A stretch of DNA of 64,000 nucleotides from the NCBI GenBank assembly GCA_947095585.1, contig OX352763.1, positions 42,210,010 to 42,274,009 of the forward strand. The letters run 5' to 3'. The DNA is from Nephrocerus scutellatus (lineage: Eukaryota; Arthropoda; Insecta; Diptera; Pipunculidae). Position numbers and translations under genes: made by a program. Below the pieces are notes generated by a model. That model did no database searches and had not been told where the DNA came from. It saw only the letters and a list, made by a program, of their open reading frames with translations. Positions 23,561 to 35,693 of this stretch are shown piece after piece. Positions within the stretch are counted from its first letter, which is position 1, and each line of letters starts with the position of its first letter.

Positions 23561-26500
23561 TTATTTATTACTGTATGTATGTAATTATAATACAATAATT
23601 TTAAAGAAATTTTTTAAATAAATTATAAGAAATTTGTAAAAAAAAAACGAACAAACTTAATTGTACCAATTTTTCTTTATCCCGAAAAAAGGTTAGAGTC
23701 ACACAAAATAATAGGAAGTCAATATTAGTTAGAGCGTTTATGCCACCGAAGTTGAAACTAGCAACGTAATTACGAGTATTGATATGAGAGTTCTATAAGG
23801 TTGGGCGCCGTGCACATTCAATTAAACAGCGAGGCTTCCTTCCCCAACAGCTGACAACAGCTTTGTTCAGTTATTTATACGATCACCATCCAATCAGAAA
23901 GTTAAACAAATGGTAGAAATTATACCATTACCTTTCACTCCCCCTTCGAAAGCCAGCACTATATTCAACTCAACTTACCATCAGTTTATTTGATATCCAA
24001 TATCCAAATGTTTGCTGCGTCAAAGCTGTTATCCTTTTGTGCCGCACAGCGCCAGTACCACCAATACCACCACAGCCTGCAGCAACAATAACAACAACAA
24101 TTCAGATAACACTTCGAAGTTGGTTTGACCGTTTCGTTTTGATTGTCGGTCGTAAAGCGTGAAACGTGCAACAACGATGCACACACACGCTAGCAGAACT
24201 CACAATGGACGACGAGTCAAATATTGCGGAAAATTGTGCATTCAATAAAAATAAATTCAGAATTTGTTAAAACAAAAACCACAAACGAACAAACAACAAA
24301 CAAGTTTTAAGGCTTAAAGCGATGCGATCGCCCTTTCGTTCACGCTGCACTCCGATTGATGATGTGATTGGTTTGGTTGGAGAGCAAAAACGACGACAAC
24401 AACAACTGCACACTGCGCGGGTAATCGAGAAATTTTTGAATGGTGTACACTGCACAGTTGCGGTGAAGAGGAGACGTACTCGGACGTCGAACGCGATGAG
24501 CGGAAGATTGATTCACTTTTGTGCAACTGAATGGCAGCGTAGTACAACGAGCATAAACCGCAATTTGTTCCCCAAGAAACCAACTTGTATTCGTGGTCCA
24601 CACATCACACTGGACCTGAGGAGGGAAGTAAACTTGTCTTGAGATTCAAACGAGCAAGATATGACTGGACGGACAGTCTGGTCAGTCAAGTACGATGTAC
24701 GAGTAGTGGCGTAGTCGCCGTCGTTATCTATGCGTATCCACTTGTGGTCACTTCTTGCAAGGCAAAGAATCTGAGGACAGGTTCTCCTGAAGCATTCGTT
24801 AAAAATCCTCTTGTTGCTGCCGGATGCCTTTGGGTGTGTGTGTGTTCGGCTGCAGCGAGTAAACAGGTTTTTTTTTGTATTTTGACCGACCGCACTCAAA
24901 TGCTGCAAGTTTCGATTATAATTTCTTTCAATTGGGCGGAAAACTAGAACTGATTTTTCCCCGTCTTTAATTGCACGTTTACTACGAGTACGACCGTACT
25001 ATTTTACACGCGACACGCGATAAGTAAATCAAGAGCGCACGCACGTATTCGGCACTGCTGTTTGGCGATGTCCTTCGGCAGGATGTTTTCTCTTTTCTAC
25101 GATTGTTACTGTATACGAGAGTTCACACTGGTGGGCACCTTTCTCTTGTCGACCGGGGCTAATTTCGCCTGCAAGAAACTTAACCAAATTCACCACGGCG
25201 CCTTCCAAGAGCCTTTCTATGTGCGCTGGAGCTGGTCGTCAGATTCAGCACATTCCACGAAGCAATTCTCGCACGCGAAAGAATTCCGCTATCGTTTTAC
25301 GATTGCTTGCGAACGCTAATGCCTGTGTTAATTGTAAAGATATGCAGATACAAATACCGATAGATACAAAGATACAATTTTTTTAATTGCAGTCTTGTTG
25401 CGTGTGCTTGTTCGTTTTTCACTTAACATTGAAGGATTAATTTTTCCTTTCTTTTCGAATTCGAAGGATTATCGTCGTTAATTAGAGTTTCACTGTTGAG
25501 GTTGAGATGCTTTACATTATTTATAATTTTCTTCCAATCGAATATCTTTTTGAGAATGTTTTAAAGTTGATTAACAATTAGAATATCAAATTTTTGATTA
25601 AAATTATATTTGAAAAACTATTTTTAAAGTTTAATTTTGTATTTAGAGATTTTATTAATTTATGGTGAATTAGTTTACTTTCAGTTGAAGATTTATTGAC
25701 AAAGTAGTAAGAGATATGTATAGAAATTCCAAAATGTTTACTTTTAAATATTACTTTCCACCTAATACAAAACGTCTGTTCTCGTCCTCCGTGGGTCAAG
25801 AGGTGGTATTCAGTGACCGAGAAGTAGTAGAAGCAGGACACCGTGCTGTCGTTACGTTTCTATGTTGTATACTTGTCGTCACCGTAACCAACGTTTTTTG
25901 TTGTTGTTTTTATTTTGTTTTGTATTATGTTTTGTTAGTTGACGTTTGGCGTTCTTAAGCGATGACCGCGATGGCGATTATAGAGACGGTAACGAATCCG
26001 TGTCGGTCGTCTCCAACAACTGAGCTGAACTGATTTCAGACGCGGAGGAACACGTACCAGCGACTGGCTAGTGAGCTGGATAAAGTCTGACACACACCGA
26101 TACTATCAGCAGAGACACAGCGACAGCACACAAGCGAGCGTCGCGAATCTCTGATGTTCTTCCTCTTCTGTTTTATCAAGTATATGTACGGGAATTGCCG
26201 TGGATGGTTCACGTTTGACTCACGGCACAGCACCACACGTCTCGGCGGCAGCTATTATCATCACATCAGTCTCTTTCTCTCTCCGGTTTGGCCTGGTGCC
26301 TGGCTGCATCCGTCGATGAGAAGTATGCCCTTGGAAGCAGGGCGCGTGCCTGAGTCCCATGATTTCCTCTGCATCGGCCTCTGATTACCGTAATGGAGAA
26401 TGAAGCCAACAGAACAGAACAAAACGGAGAGAGCAACAACAAAGAGGCAATCATTTAACTCCAGGCACTTTAGCACAGCACCCACCTTCCTGCGGTAGAC

Positions 26501-27985
26501 GATAAAAAGGAAGCTATTTTTATATCGAATAGTAGTGGGATACACGGGAATTGGTGAGTGTGTGCAAAGCTGTATACACTCCGTGCTCGTGCTCGGGCTC
26601 ACCGTCACCATTCAAACAGTTCATAGAATAATTACGAGTATTTTGTTCTCTGTAATTCTGTGAAACAGACTAATACTACGTACGAGGTCGATGTCACCGG
26701 ATGAACAAACAAATGGTTGAATGAATTCCAAATCCCCTTCTTACTGAATGTAAGTAAAGCAAGTCCCGCCGGACTGCGGATGCAATTCGTAGCAAAGAGC
26801 ACACACGTGATGCATCCGTCAATTATGCCCGACTTAAGGGAGACAACAAATTGTGCAGCTGAGGATTTTATATTGCTAGCTTCATAGTCACATTATTCAT
26901 TGAATTGTAATGGAGATACGGATACACTCGCAGATGCTTTCTCTTAATTTCTCCCTGTTGTCATGTTGTTGTTCTGCTTCAAATCTCAAATACCTAAGAA
27001 GAGTTGGCACACTCAAAAGAGAAAGAAATAAGGCGAACAGATTTCGATTTGATTGATCGTAATGGGTGTCGTAGAACAATATTAAGTCAGCTGTTGTTGT
27101 CAATAATTTAAACTATTGAGTAGGGGGTGGTGGTGGTGGTGGTACGTTTGCGAGCTTTTACTTTTAAGTAAATAAGTAAGAGGTGTTAACATTTTACCAA
27201 AATCGTTTGTTTTTGAAAAAGTAATGAACAAATAACTAAAAATATTAAACTGATGTATACAGATACGAATAGAATACACAAAACTTTGATGTTATTCGAT
27301 TTAATGCGAAGTGATAAGAAAGGAATTGAAAAGACATTCAACTGCGTTATTTGTTGAATCCGAATTAAAATTTTTAACCTGATTCTAGGATACTCTGTTA
27401 TGCTAAGTAATGAAATAAAGACCATCCTGATAATGTCAAGAGCAAAATAAGTAATCTCTCCGGGTTTTTTTTTCATTTTCTGTTTCTGGTGCTTTGATCC
27501 CTTAAAAATTCGAGTTCTACAGGCTTTACAGGAAGGCAATCCGAAAAAAATAGGTTTGAATTCAAATCTATTGAATAAATAGCCATATTACAAATTTGCC
27601 TTTAATTTTCTTTAATCGTTTTCCAATGCGAAAAGTCAAAGCTAAATTTCTACCAAATCAAATTACACAAAATAATCTGTAAACTTCTGCACCCATTTGC
27701 ATAGTCGCCGAAACACTAAGCCCATTGCTCTTAAGCCATCTCAGAAACGAGGATTTCGTTGTAGTTAAATCTCAATGCTTGCATTTTTATGTTTTGAACA
27801 GAAAACGAGTACATGGCGGGCGTTTTTATTTTATATGGTAGAAAAGCATTATTTTATCCTTTTAATGATAATCTTGATTGACAGATTGAAGAACAGCATA
27901 GTAAGATCTATAAAGCTTCCATTCATCTTTCCTACCGCCCTTCAAGCTTTTTGATGGCAAAGTGGTCTTGAATGATAGTTTTGAT
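23561..27985. other. Unique DNA with a GC-richer stretch, no recognised gene
   Basis: No mobile element is recognisable across 4.4 kb, which is unusual for this window. From about 23940 to 26620 base composition is more balanced and CAA/CAG-rich (for example 26030-26140), similar to fly promoter or 5' leader DNA, but no ORF has a convincing domain. Overlapping frames of up to 131 codons (24322-24947, both strands) look like chance openings in GC-richer DNA. A (GGT)n tract lies at 27126-27143. From 26630 to 27985 the DNA is AT-rich and featureless. Confidence 0.4.
27126..27143. repeat. (GGT)n microsatellite
   Basis: Five to six GGT units within unique DNA. Confidence 0.85.
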
Positions 27986-28155
27986 TGTAACGAAATTTAG
28001 GCTTTCGAGTTCGTAAAGGATTTTGCAAACAAAACAAAACACAAGTTAATTAATTTATAAATTACAACTTTATTAAACAAACAGTTAAACAACAAGTTCA
28101 CTAATTTATACTGGCGATAACTTTAAATGTACACAAAACACTTATTACAATAACA
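27986..28155 (-). mobile_element. Truncated LTR end, same family as the solo LTR at 35694
   Basis: The plus strand starts tgtaacgaaatttagg, the complement of the LTR terminus cctaaatttcgttaca. It continues through the complements of gaactcgaaagcc, the AATAAA-containing region and gtgtacatttaaa up to about 28155. The TATA box and U3 are missing. Where the LTR stops, the 3' repeat tail of an RTE-like element begins at once (28158). Confidence 0.7.
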
Positions 28156-28157
28156 CT

Positions 28158-28830
28158 TGTCATCATCATTCATCATATTTGGCTGTACAACCGGGGTCCG
28201 GCCCTGGCCTCCCGCAAAAAGTCTCTCCACCGGTCCCGATTATGAGCCAGTTTTGCATTCCTAAACTCTGAGGGTCCTGGTCTATGCCATCCTTCCAGCG
28301 TAGGCTTGGCCGGCATCGCTGTCATGTTCCATAAATCCTACCGCAAAGGACTTTTTGAGCAGGATCCTCTTCGCTCATGCGAGCTAGGTGTCATACCCAC
28401 TGGAGCCAACATAGCTTCTCTTCACGATGTCGATAGCCCTAGATTTCGTGCCGCCTGCTCGATCTGTTTTCTACAAACGATGTCAATATGGTCTGCGTAA
28501 GCCAGTATCTGAATGGACTTATAGAGGATTGTTCCTCTCGCCGTTACGTCAGAGTCTTGGATCACTTTCTCTAACGTCAGGTTGAAGAGGACGCAGGCCA
28601 GTCCATCAACTTGTCGGAGCACAGCTAAGTCTGCGATCATTGGTGGAGCCTCCAATTTCTAAGTTAGTTGGCCACTTAACAACTCATGGCAGTACTCTCC
28701 TCCCATCGCTCTGAGATGCCTTTGAGATCGGCGATCAGATTACCCTCTTTGTCTGTGCAGTTTGTGCAACGGGTTGCATATTGCGTCATACCGCGGACTC
28801 TTTGTTAGAAAGTACAACAGTTGTACCTCA
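28158..28830 (-). pseudogene. RTE-like retrotransposon relic, rearranged 3' part
   Basis: Plus strand catcatcattcatcatattt then tacaaccggggtccgg is the same 3' end as the copy at 13597. Bases 28200-28400 match 13640-13790. Near 28420-28470 the sequence jumps to the part around 14270-14330, then runs through 14340-14470 equivalents (cagtatctgaatggactt, agaggacgca, gtccatc). The minus-strand frame 28655-28422 keeps LACVLFNLTLEKVIQDSD and the modified RT active-site region ILAYADHIDIV (D to H in YADD). After 28625 it jumps again to the 15060-15230 region. At least two internal deletions. Confidence 0.8.
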
Positions 28831-29059
28831 CTATAATGCTCTTAGGTTACTACAGTATTTTTTTGCAAGAACTTTTTGAACTTGTCTGGGTTGAATTCTA
28901 AACAATGAATGAATTCCTGCGACAACTCCGTACCATTTATACTCATGGTGGGTTTTCCAGAAACTTCCAATCTTTTAGACAGAAATATCCAGAAAATTGT
29001 GGCAATTTCCCTTATTTACAACTAACTGTTTGGTGGGCTGAAGAGCCTGGTACACTGCG
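28831..29059. other. Unassigned DNA
   Basis: Short linker between two retrotransposon relics; no feature recognised. Confidence 0.4.
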
Positions 29060-29545
29060 ACCTAGAGATCTATTGTGCATCCCAGATGATTACCACTTTA
29101 TGTGGTGGCTTAGTTCCTTAATGAATGCCATTACGTCTAACAGTTCGATTGAAATGACATTCTGTCCTGGGACTGGGACTGGACTGATTTTATTGGTTTT
29201 GGCCAATTGTTTTAAGTGGCAGTAGCAGCTCCACGTTGTTCTTGTGTTGAAAGTAGGGCCTTTTAGTGCAAGTAGTGCGGCCTGGCTATCTGAGATCATA
29301 TAAATCTCAGTTCTTTTATATTTTCTTTTAGTGCATTCCAATATGCAGGCTTCAAGTGCAATTGTTTCTGCCTGGAAAACGGTTGGGGAGTTACCTAGGG
29401 GTATTCGCAGTGTGGTTCTGGGTCCGAATACTCCTGCTCCTGTTCCTGTACACGTTCGACAAGCATTACTTCCACCTAAAAAGTTACAGAGAAATTTGCC
29501 TAAGATTAGGATTACTGAGGGGAACATCAATTAGAAATGTGATTT
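29060..29545 (-). pseudogene. Non-LTR retrotransposon RNase H domain fragment
   Basis: The minus-strand frame 29530-29090 reads TGAGVFGPRTTLRIPLGN, FQAETIALEACILE and MISDSQAALLAL in order, the spacing and motifs of the RNase H domain found after the RT in I/LOA/R1-type elements. The glutamate of FQAE and the aspartate of SDSQ are catalytic-type residues. The upstream TDGS motif is lost (before 29500) and the downstream WVPGH motif is degraded to SPVPVPGQN. This domain would remove the RNA template during reverse transcription. Isolated fragment; no RT beside it. Confidence 0.75.
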
Positions 29546-30148
29546 CGATCCAGATGAACGAAATGTTTATACTTAGTCCTTTCTAATTTGAATTCAGAAG
29601 AAATAATAGTTGTTCTTTATCACTGGTCAACATAATAGATGACATAAGGCAGGACTTTGATAAGTGGTATGTGACACTTATCTGTCTGCTTGAATTCTTG
29701 GAATTTATTGAGATTGTTAACTAGATATATTTCGAAGTGGTGCTCCTTAGCTGATTTGAAGTTTTCTTAACAACCGGAAGCAATTTCTGCCAAAGATGAT
29801 TACTTTTTCAGAAGTGGTTTACTGCAATAAGTGTAAGTTTCCGTTAGCTTATAATGAAGCAGTGCGCTATATTCCAGGGCTTAGTAGATACGACCACTTT
29901 GTATGTAATAAAATATCATCAATATACTAATTAAGTGGTTCAGAAACATTTAAAAGAGACAAGAACTATAATGGCACCAACTCTTCTAATAATTATCAAA
30001 CTTTCCTTTCAGTGAGTTTCAAACGTTTCTTTCAGCGGTTCTTAAATTTTCTTTCAGTCACTTCGATTGATCTCACAAAGTTATTTTAACAAAAACTGAA
30101 AAGCCAGAATTCTTAATAAGGATACTCGTAGCTTTGTTACATGATACT
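29546..30148. other. Unique DNA
   Basis: No ORF or shared repeat recognised. Near 30010-30060 a phrase tttctttcag recurs with agtttc/cggttc partners in three short imperfect copies. Confidence 0.4.
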
Positions 30149-30317
30149 AGAGTAATAATAGCTTGTCACGGAAAGCTTCTCAATTCGCCGTTCGGATCCG
30201 GCCTTAAATTGTAGGTCCCTTCCATTTGTGTCCAAAAATATAAATGCACAGCACAAATTGTCACGAGAAGCTAGGCCTTGGACCGCAACGGTCTGTTGCG
30301 CCAAATATTATTATTAT
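30149..30317 (+). mobile_element. tRNA-derived SINE, copy S4 (5'-truncated)
   Basis: Contains only the body: gagtaataa...cttgtcacggaaagcttctc, cggatccggccttaaattg, gtcccttccatttgtgt, the 3' stem block ggaccgcaacggtct and an ATT-rich tail ending at about 30317. The tRNA-like head is missing, as expected after incomplete reverse transcription. Its 3' end touches the 3' end of a CR1-like element on the other strand. Confidence 0.85.
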
Positions 30318-31990
30318 ATGCTTGGCACAGCGAGGAAAGGAGATGAAGAGAGGAGATTTATATGAGCTTGCGTCTTGAATGCCTGTGGATCATAGTGATG
30401 TGAAAAGACAGAGCAATCAACATACGTGTTGTATGGCTGAAAAACGAATCCTTGAACTTAACTGAACGTCCGAAGATGGGCTTAAGGGTAAACTGATGAG
30501 CATTTAGAGCTCCACGAGTATTGCGGTTGAATTCAAGGAAAGGTGGCATGCAACTGGCTATTTCTCTTGAGAACCGCTGGTGGAAGAAGCGATAAAAGAG
30601 TGACAAGCAGGAGACGTTCCTGCGGCGTTCAAATGAATCTATTGATTTCGCAATGTTTTCGTCACCGATAAGTTTTTTCGCACGGTTTTGTATTCTATCT
30701 AGCAGATGCAAGGTGGTTTTAGGCGCACCAGACCAGATATGACTATTGTACTCCCCAAGTTTAGGGCGAATAAAAGCCTTGTGGATAGTAGCCAGATCAG
30801 AGGGAGTGAAATATTTCTTGCGCCGGGTTAGAAAACCAAAACATTTCGCAGCATTTTTGGCGACTGTGGTCATTCCAACGAAGCTTGTCGTTAACGCACA
30901 TACCGAGAATTGCGAGATTTTTAGTTTCCTCGATGTAAGTGCCATCCATGGAAAATAGAATGGGGTTTGGATTTCGCTAAGACGACATTAGACAGCATTG
31001 GGTCTTGGAAGCGTTAAATTTTTCTCGATTAATGTCTCCCCATTGTATTACGCTATCTAGGTCAGAATTTAAAGTGCTTAACATATGTAGTTGTTTGAGT
31101 TCCACATGAGAAGTGGAGGGACATTCCTCAAACTTATATGATTAGCTGAGAGTGCTGTCGTCAGCGAATTGGATTAAAAGTCACAGAGAACATTAAAAAA
31201 AAATTTGGACAAAAGAGCTTGATGCCAAACTCTGTCAAATGCTTTGGAAATATCTAGTGCAACAGCTTTGCTTTCACCAAATTGATGCAAAGACCGGTTC
31301 CACTGTTCGGTGAGATATACCATCAAATCACAAGTGGAACGTTGCCCACGAAATCCGTACTGCTAGTCACTAAGGATTTCGTTGGTTTCACGATATTTCA
31401 TGAGCTGAAAATTGATCTGCGTTTCCATGACCTTGGAAAGAATGGATGTTAGTGCTATGGATCGGAACGAAGATGGAGACGACGGCTAGCCTTTTTTGAG
31501 TATGGACTGAACAAAGGCTGTTTTTCAACTACTCGGGAAGAGTCCAGAAGAATAGGACAGATGTGAAAGCTTAAGCAAAGGTAACGCCAGCTTAGAAGAA
31601 CACCTCTTCAGAACTAATGGGGAAATAACATCTGGCCCAGCGGATTTGTGAGTGTTGAGATCGCTTAAAACTCTAGCAACTTTTGCAATTTTTGACTCGC
31701 CAAGATGAGCATTGCAATCATTTCTGGCTCGTTTAAAATTTGGTCGGTTTTCCTCAGTAGGGTTTGCTTTGTAAAACCGAAACCATACCTCTCTAATCCT
31801 AGAAGCCTCTTTCCAGCTTGAGTCATACCATCCATTCTCCTTTGGTTTGACAGACTTATTCCTGGAACAAAGACTCTTATACCAATAAGGATGATTTTTG
31901 TGATTGCATCAGCGGCGGCATCCACGTTGCTATCACGAAACAACAGAGACCAATACCTTGTCTTAGTGTACAAATTAATTTGAAATTAAA
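30318..31990 (-). pseudogene. CR1/Jockey-like non-LTR retrotransposon, RT and C-terminal part
   Basis: Minus-strand order: 31973-31665 a pre-RT region (SNVDAAADAITKIILIGI, frameshifted afterwards); about 31660-31500 HKSAGPDVISPLVLK; about 31380-31220 YGFRGQRSTCDLMVYLTEQW and ALDISKAFDRVWH, the RT fingers and first catalytic aspartate; then a deletion that removes the YADD region; 30945-30358 the C-terminal domain (LTRRKKYFTPSDLATIHKAF, LLDRIQNRAKKLIG, ERRRNVSCLSLFYRFFH, KDSFFSHTTRM). The element ends near gccaagcat (complement of 30318-30326). 5'-truncated and frameshifted. Clade is by recollection; Jockey superfamily is the safe level. Confidence 0.85.
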
Positions 31991-32679
31991 ACTATTATTA
32001 GCCTTTTGGAAATAACATTAAATATTGGCGTAACTTGACAATATATTTATGTCCTTACTTGTTGTTTAAATTGAGTTAGTATATATTTCTAATTATATTT
32101 CGGTTACCAATTTTCCCACCAATGCACTCAGTTGCCTTTGTTCAGCTTTCCCTTCAACTCTTGTACAAAATTAAGTATTTTTCACAAAGCTGGAATAACT
32201 TGATTATTGTTGTGAGTTCAGTTTCCAGTACGATGACACGGTTATCTTCTTAATGGGTAATTACGCGGCATAGAAATCGCCGGTCCATTTTCGATTTATT
32301 TTTTATTTATATAAAAGCCCATAAGAGCACAATTTTCAATTTATTAGCTACTGGCTTAATTACCCTTTTCTAATTTTTCGTTTCAAATATGTCGGGTTTC
32401 GTGTAGAAATATTGTGTAGAACTTCTTGTGCTCCGATAGATACACATCTACTACCAATAATCTCAAACAAATAATGTAACTTGCTGTAGGTCGTCGTTAG
32501 TTTTCCGGTACAAATTCGAAAATTATGGAAATCGAAATCGAATTCCAATTTCAAATTAGATGCGCTGACCTTATCAAAGACAATCTTAAACGTTGTTGAA
32601 TTCTTTTCTTCCTAGTTGAGTGGGAGAAGTCCAGAAGCTAGAAGGCATATAAATCGGGTATTTACAATAACATCATGTA
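31991..32679. other. Unique DNA
   Basis: No ORF or shared repeat recognised. Confidence 0.45.
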
Positions 32680-32755
32680 GTAGACCAAAACGCCCGGAGT
32701 TTAAGGATGCCCAACTGGATGACATCGCCTCGAAATTAGGACCGTTGGAAGTTAT
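32680..32755 (+). repeat. RTE-like retrotransposon, tiny 3' relic
   Basis: The stretch ggatgcccaactggatgaca followed by cgcctcgaaattaggaccg is the complement of the family's 3' region (13660-13715), here on the plus strand. Only about 70 bp is recognisable. Confidence 0.65.
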
Positions 32756-35040
32756 TGATGAAGATTAGCAACAATAAATTTTTTATTTTATCACGAATTC
32801 ACTGGCTAAAGTTATACATGTTGCTCAGGGTCAAGATCTAATTGTGAGGCCTTCAATGTACGACGATACAATGTATCATCTACGCATCCTACGTGACTGG
32901 ATAGATCATGATAATGATTATGCAGCATTTTGGGAAGCACCGTGATTTCGCTTGTCATTCTGCTTCAGAAACCCAACACAATCATCACACATGTTGAACA
33001 CATTTGAAAGTAATTACCGCCGCACTGAAGCGAACAATCTATTTGGAAATTGAAGTGGGAGTAGGTATCGTTGTGATGAACGCTTCATTGCAACCCTTGT
33101 GCGTGGACGTGGGGTGTTATTGTTGTTGTTCTTGTTATTATTAAGATTCATTTATTCAAAACACTCTCATCTCAGTTCACTTCAACTCAGAAGCGAGTTT
33201 TGTTTTAAGAATTTCTTAAACATTTAACGTACAAGAGAAAAACAAAAAAAAAATCAATTGGAGAAATGAAAAATGAAAATACTTTTCAGTTTTTTTTCAC
33301 TTCCGTTTGGGATGCATGCAGTGCTGACGAGATGACGGTGATTATGGTGATGATTTCCGGATACGTACACACGAAGTATATCTTCTGCAGAAGCAGGCGA
33401 GCTGGCAGACAGACAGACACACAGACACTCGTTCTGACATTAACATCGGTCGCCTTCGACATGCTGGCTGTGTGGAGGGGATTGCGATACGTTTCGATGC
33501 ACAACTGCACTTTTTTCTTAATAAAAAAAGGAGAAAACACTATTAAATGAAATTGGATCAACTACATGCGCTCGTAGATGTACTCGTAGCATGCGAACCC
33601 GACGATTTAATTTTCAAAGGATTTTTGTAAAGTGGATTTTCTCTGCCATCAATTTAATGTTGTTCAGTCCTCCCAAAATGGTGCGCACACGAAGAGATAT
33701 ACAAAATCCAAATCATTTAAATTTTTATCACACCCTTTTTGAGGATAAAAACTCAGCAGCCAGCAGGAACGGCTCAGATCCTTCTATGTCATCACCTGCA
33801 TTTAAGGTAGGCCCATCGCCCATCGGTATAGCGGTACAGTAAAGCCAAAGCCAAAGCCAAACTAAGTCAAGTCGCAGCACTTTCCTTCGTGTGCTTGCGG
33901 TGATGTGTGTTAGTCACCTCCCGAATATTTTCTTTTTGAAACATTCATTTTCATTTGGGAAAAAACAAACATCCGACATTAAAGAGAAGGCAGCAAACAA
34001 GATAAAACAACTTCCAGTCGGAAAATAATTTTTCGCATGAAAATGCAAAACAACACCAAAAAAAGGCTAACTACAAGAAAACGCTTTCCCGTTTATTATT
34101 CACAAGAGTAATTTTTGATTAGTCATATCAGCGCGCATATGTGACGTGTCAGGCAAAGGATTTGAATTTTTTCTGACACTCGTTATACGAGTATACAGCA
34201 CACACCCCACGCGAGCCTTCCTGTCAATGTTCCGTTGTCGTGTGGTTCTGGCCCGGTGAATTCTATTGAGAGCAATTTTTTTAAGCTTAAGGAGACACCG
34301 ATTGAAATTGCGTGTCGAAGGATTAGTCATCGCATTTTTTTGTTAGCAACAAAAAAATGTGTAAAGTCCTACACCTGGGTTTTTGTCGACGAAAAGGTTT
34401 TTCGAGTTTAGGGGATGTGTTTGTTAGACATATGCGCCACTAGTAGCGAAATTGTGTTTCAAATGGGCCGCAAGTGAATTGAATATCAACGAATAGACGC
34501 AATGGATCGAACTGTTTTTTGGAAAATTTGTTTCCTCTTTAATTGTTTGGGAATAACCGAAAACGAAATTTAGATTTTCCATTGGTATATTAGACCATTT
34601 AATAATATTCAATCGCAGAAACATAAGCAAAGTAGGGAAACGTTTAAGTTGTAATTGTTGAAGACAGCACTGCTATCAAGTCTGCTTTAGTTTTCTTCAA
34701 TTTTCTCAACACATGAATACTTAGACTTTCAAAATCAATTGGAATATGGGTGGTCGATGGATTTCTCTACAACATGCTGGGATATTGTTTATTGCGAGCC
34801 CGAAGGGCGAAGCTTATATTCAGAGGAAATTCAACTTTTCCAGCGAACGTGTATACAGTTGTACGTTTGTACGGGTGTATGTGTGTCGTGTCGTATATCT
34901 CGGCTTCTACCAGTCAAACTTTGATGGGACTTGTTTTAAAACAATTGGTTAGCGCTTGGCTTGCGATAGCGTAATTTTTCATTCATAGGGGTTACTACCC
35001 CAGAGAACACTGAAAAAACTACTCAATCTACGTATCGTTA
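32756..35040. other. Unique DNA, one weak exon candidate
   Basis: No mobile element recognised. Contains a short AAGCCA hexamer repeat at 33842-33860 and the candidate exon listed separately. Frames at 34739-34974 overlap in three phases and have no domain. Confidence 0.45.
33679..33806 (+). CDS. Possible short coding exon (speculative)
   Basis: An ATG in a good insect context (cccaaaATGg) opens a 43-codon frame with hydrophilic, mixed composition (MVRTRRDIQNPNHLNFYHTL ... SPAFK) that could end at a splice donor, aag|gtaggc, at 33806/33807. Without splicing the frame stops at 33842. I do not recognise the peptide, and no acceptor-donor chain to a second exon was found. This could equally be chance; it is listed because it is the only host-like coding candidate in the window. 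Confidence 0.15.
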
Positions 35041-35041
35041 T

Positions 35042-35110
35042 CGATTTTTTTTTAAATTCTCTGTATTAACTTCACGTGCCCGTGGCTGGATGGTGGGCAG
35101 AATCTTGAAT
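35042..35110 (-). repeat. AAATTCTCTA-family repeat, terminal fragment G
   Basis: Only the outer end remains: a T run, aaattctctgtattaacttc, the conserved acgtgcccgtgg and a short TGG-rich microsatellite site, then unrelated DNA. One change (ctctg for ctcta) in the terminal motif. Confidence 0.7.
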
Positions 35111-35693
35111 CATATCATAAGACAAAGTATAGCAAAAGAAATCCCATATTGGTGCATGACAATTTACTGCCTTCCAATTTCCAAGTCTATATTATCTTAA
35201 ATGTAAGAGATATCTAGAGTAAAAGCTATCATTGCAACTGCTGTATAAAATAATTAGCTATTTCAAGTTAATCGGTGACAAATCATTACTAAAGACAAGA
35301 GATATGCTAGATGGAATCTCATGTCTCCATATTTTAAGCACATATCTTAGCTGATCCATGTGCTGTAGTTTTGTAACAACTCGTGTTGCAGCAAAGGAAA
35401 CAAAGTGTTGTTCTGAAGACAATAATATTATTATTGTGAAAATACTCGTAGTTACTAGTCGTAACAATGCCGCCTTTTAAAATCATGGTAATGAAAATAA
35501 AATAATTGCAGAAATAACATAACTATCCAAATGGGTATGTTAATATAGTTCTTACAACTATTAATTGCTACAAAAATAATATAACTGTGGAAAAAGAGTA
35601 GTCAATAGTTGTTAATTAGACAGTCAATGGTTATTTATAAGACAACTATTTCTTGCGGGTTTTTAGTTGCCGTGATGATGTTTTTTTGAATAT
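35111..35693. other. Unique DNA
   Basis: AT-rich, no ORF or shared repeat recognised. Near 35500-35640 several short phrases (actattaattg, agttgttaattag) are loosely repeated. Confidence 0.4.

Noticed and set aside
24205..24270. 21-codon ORF with a good start context (MDDESNIAENC...)
   Set aside because: Too short, ends in an AT-rich stretch without a splice donor, and no partner exon or similarity is visible.
24322..24947. Several overlapping 87-131 codon frames on both strands
   Set aside because: GC-richer DNA opens frames by chance; none has a recognisable motif or consistent codon bias.
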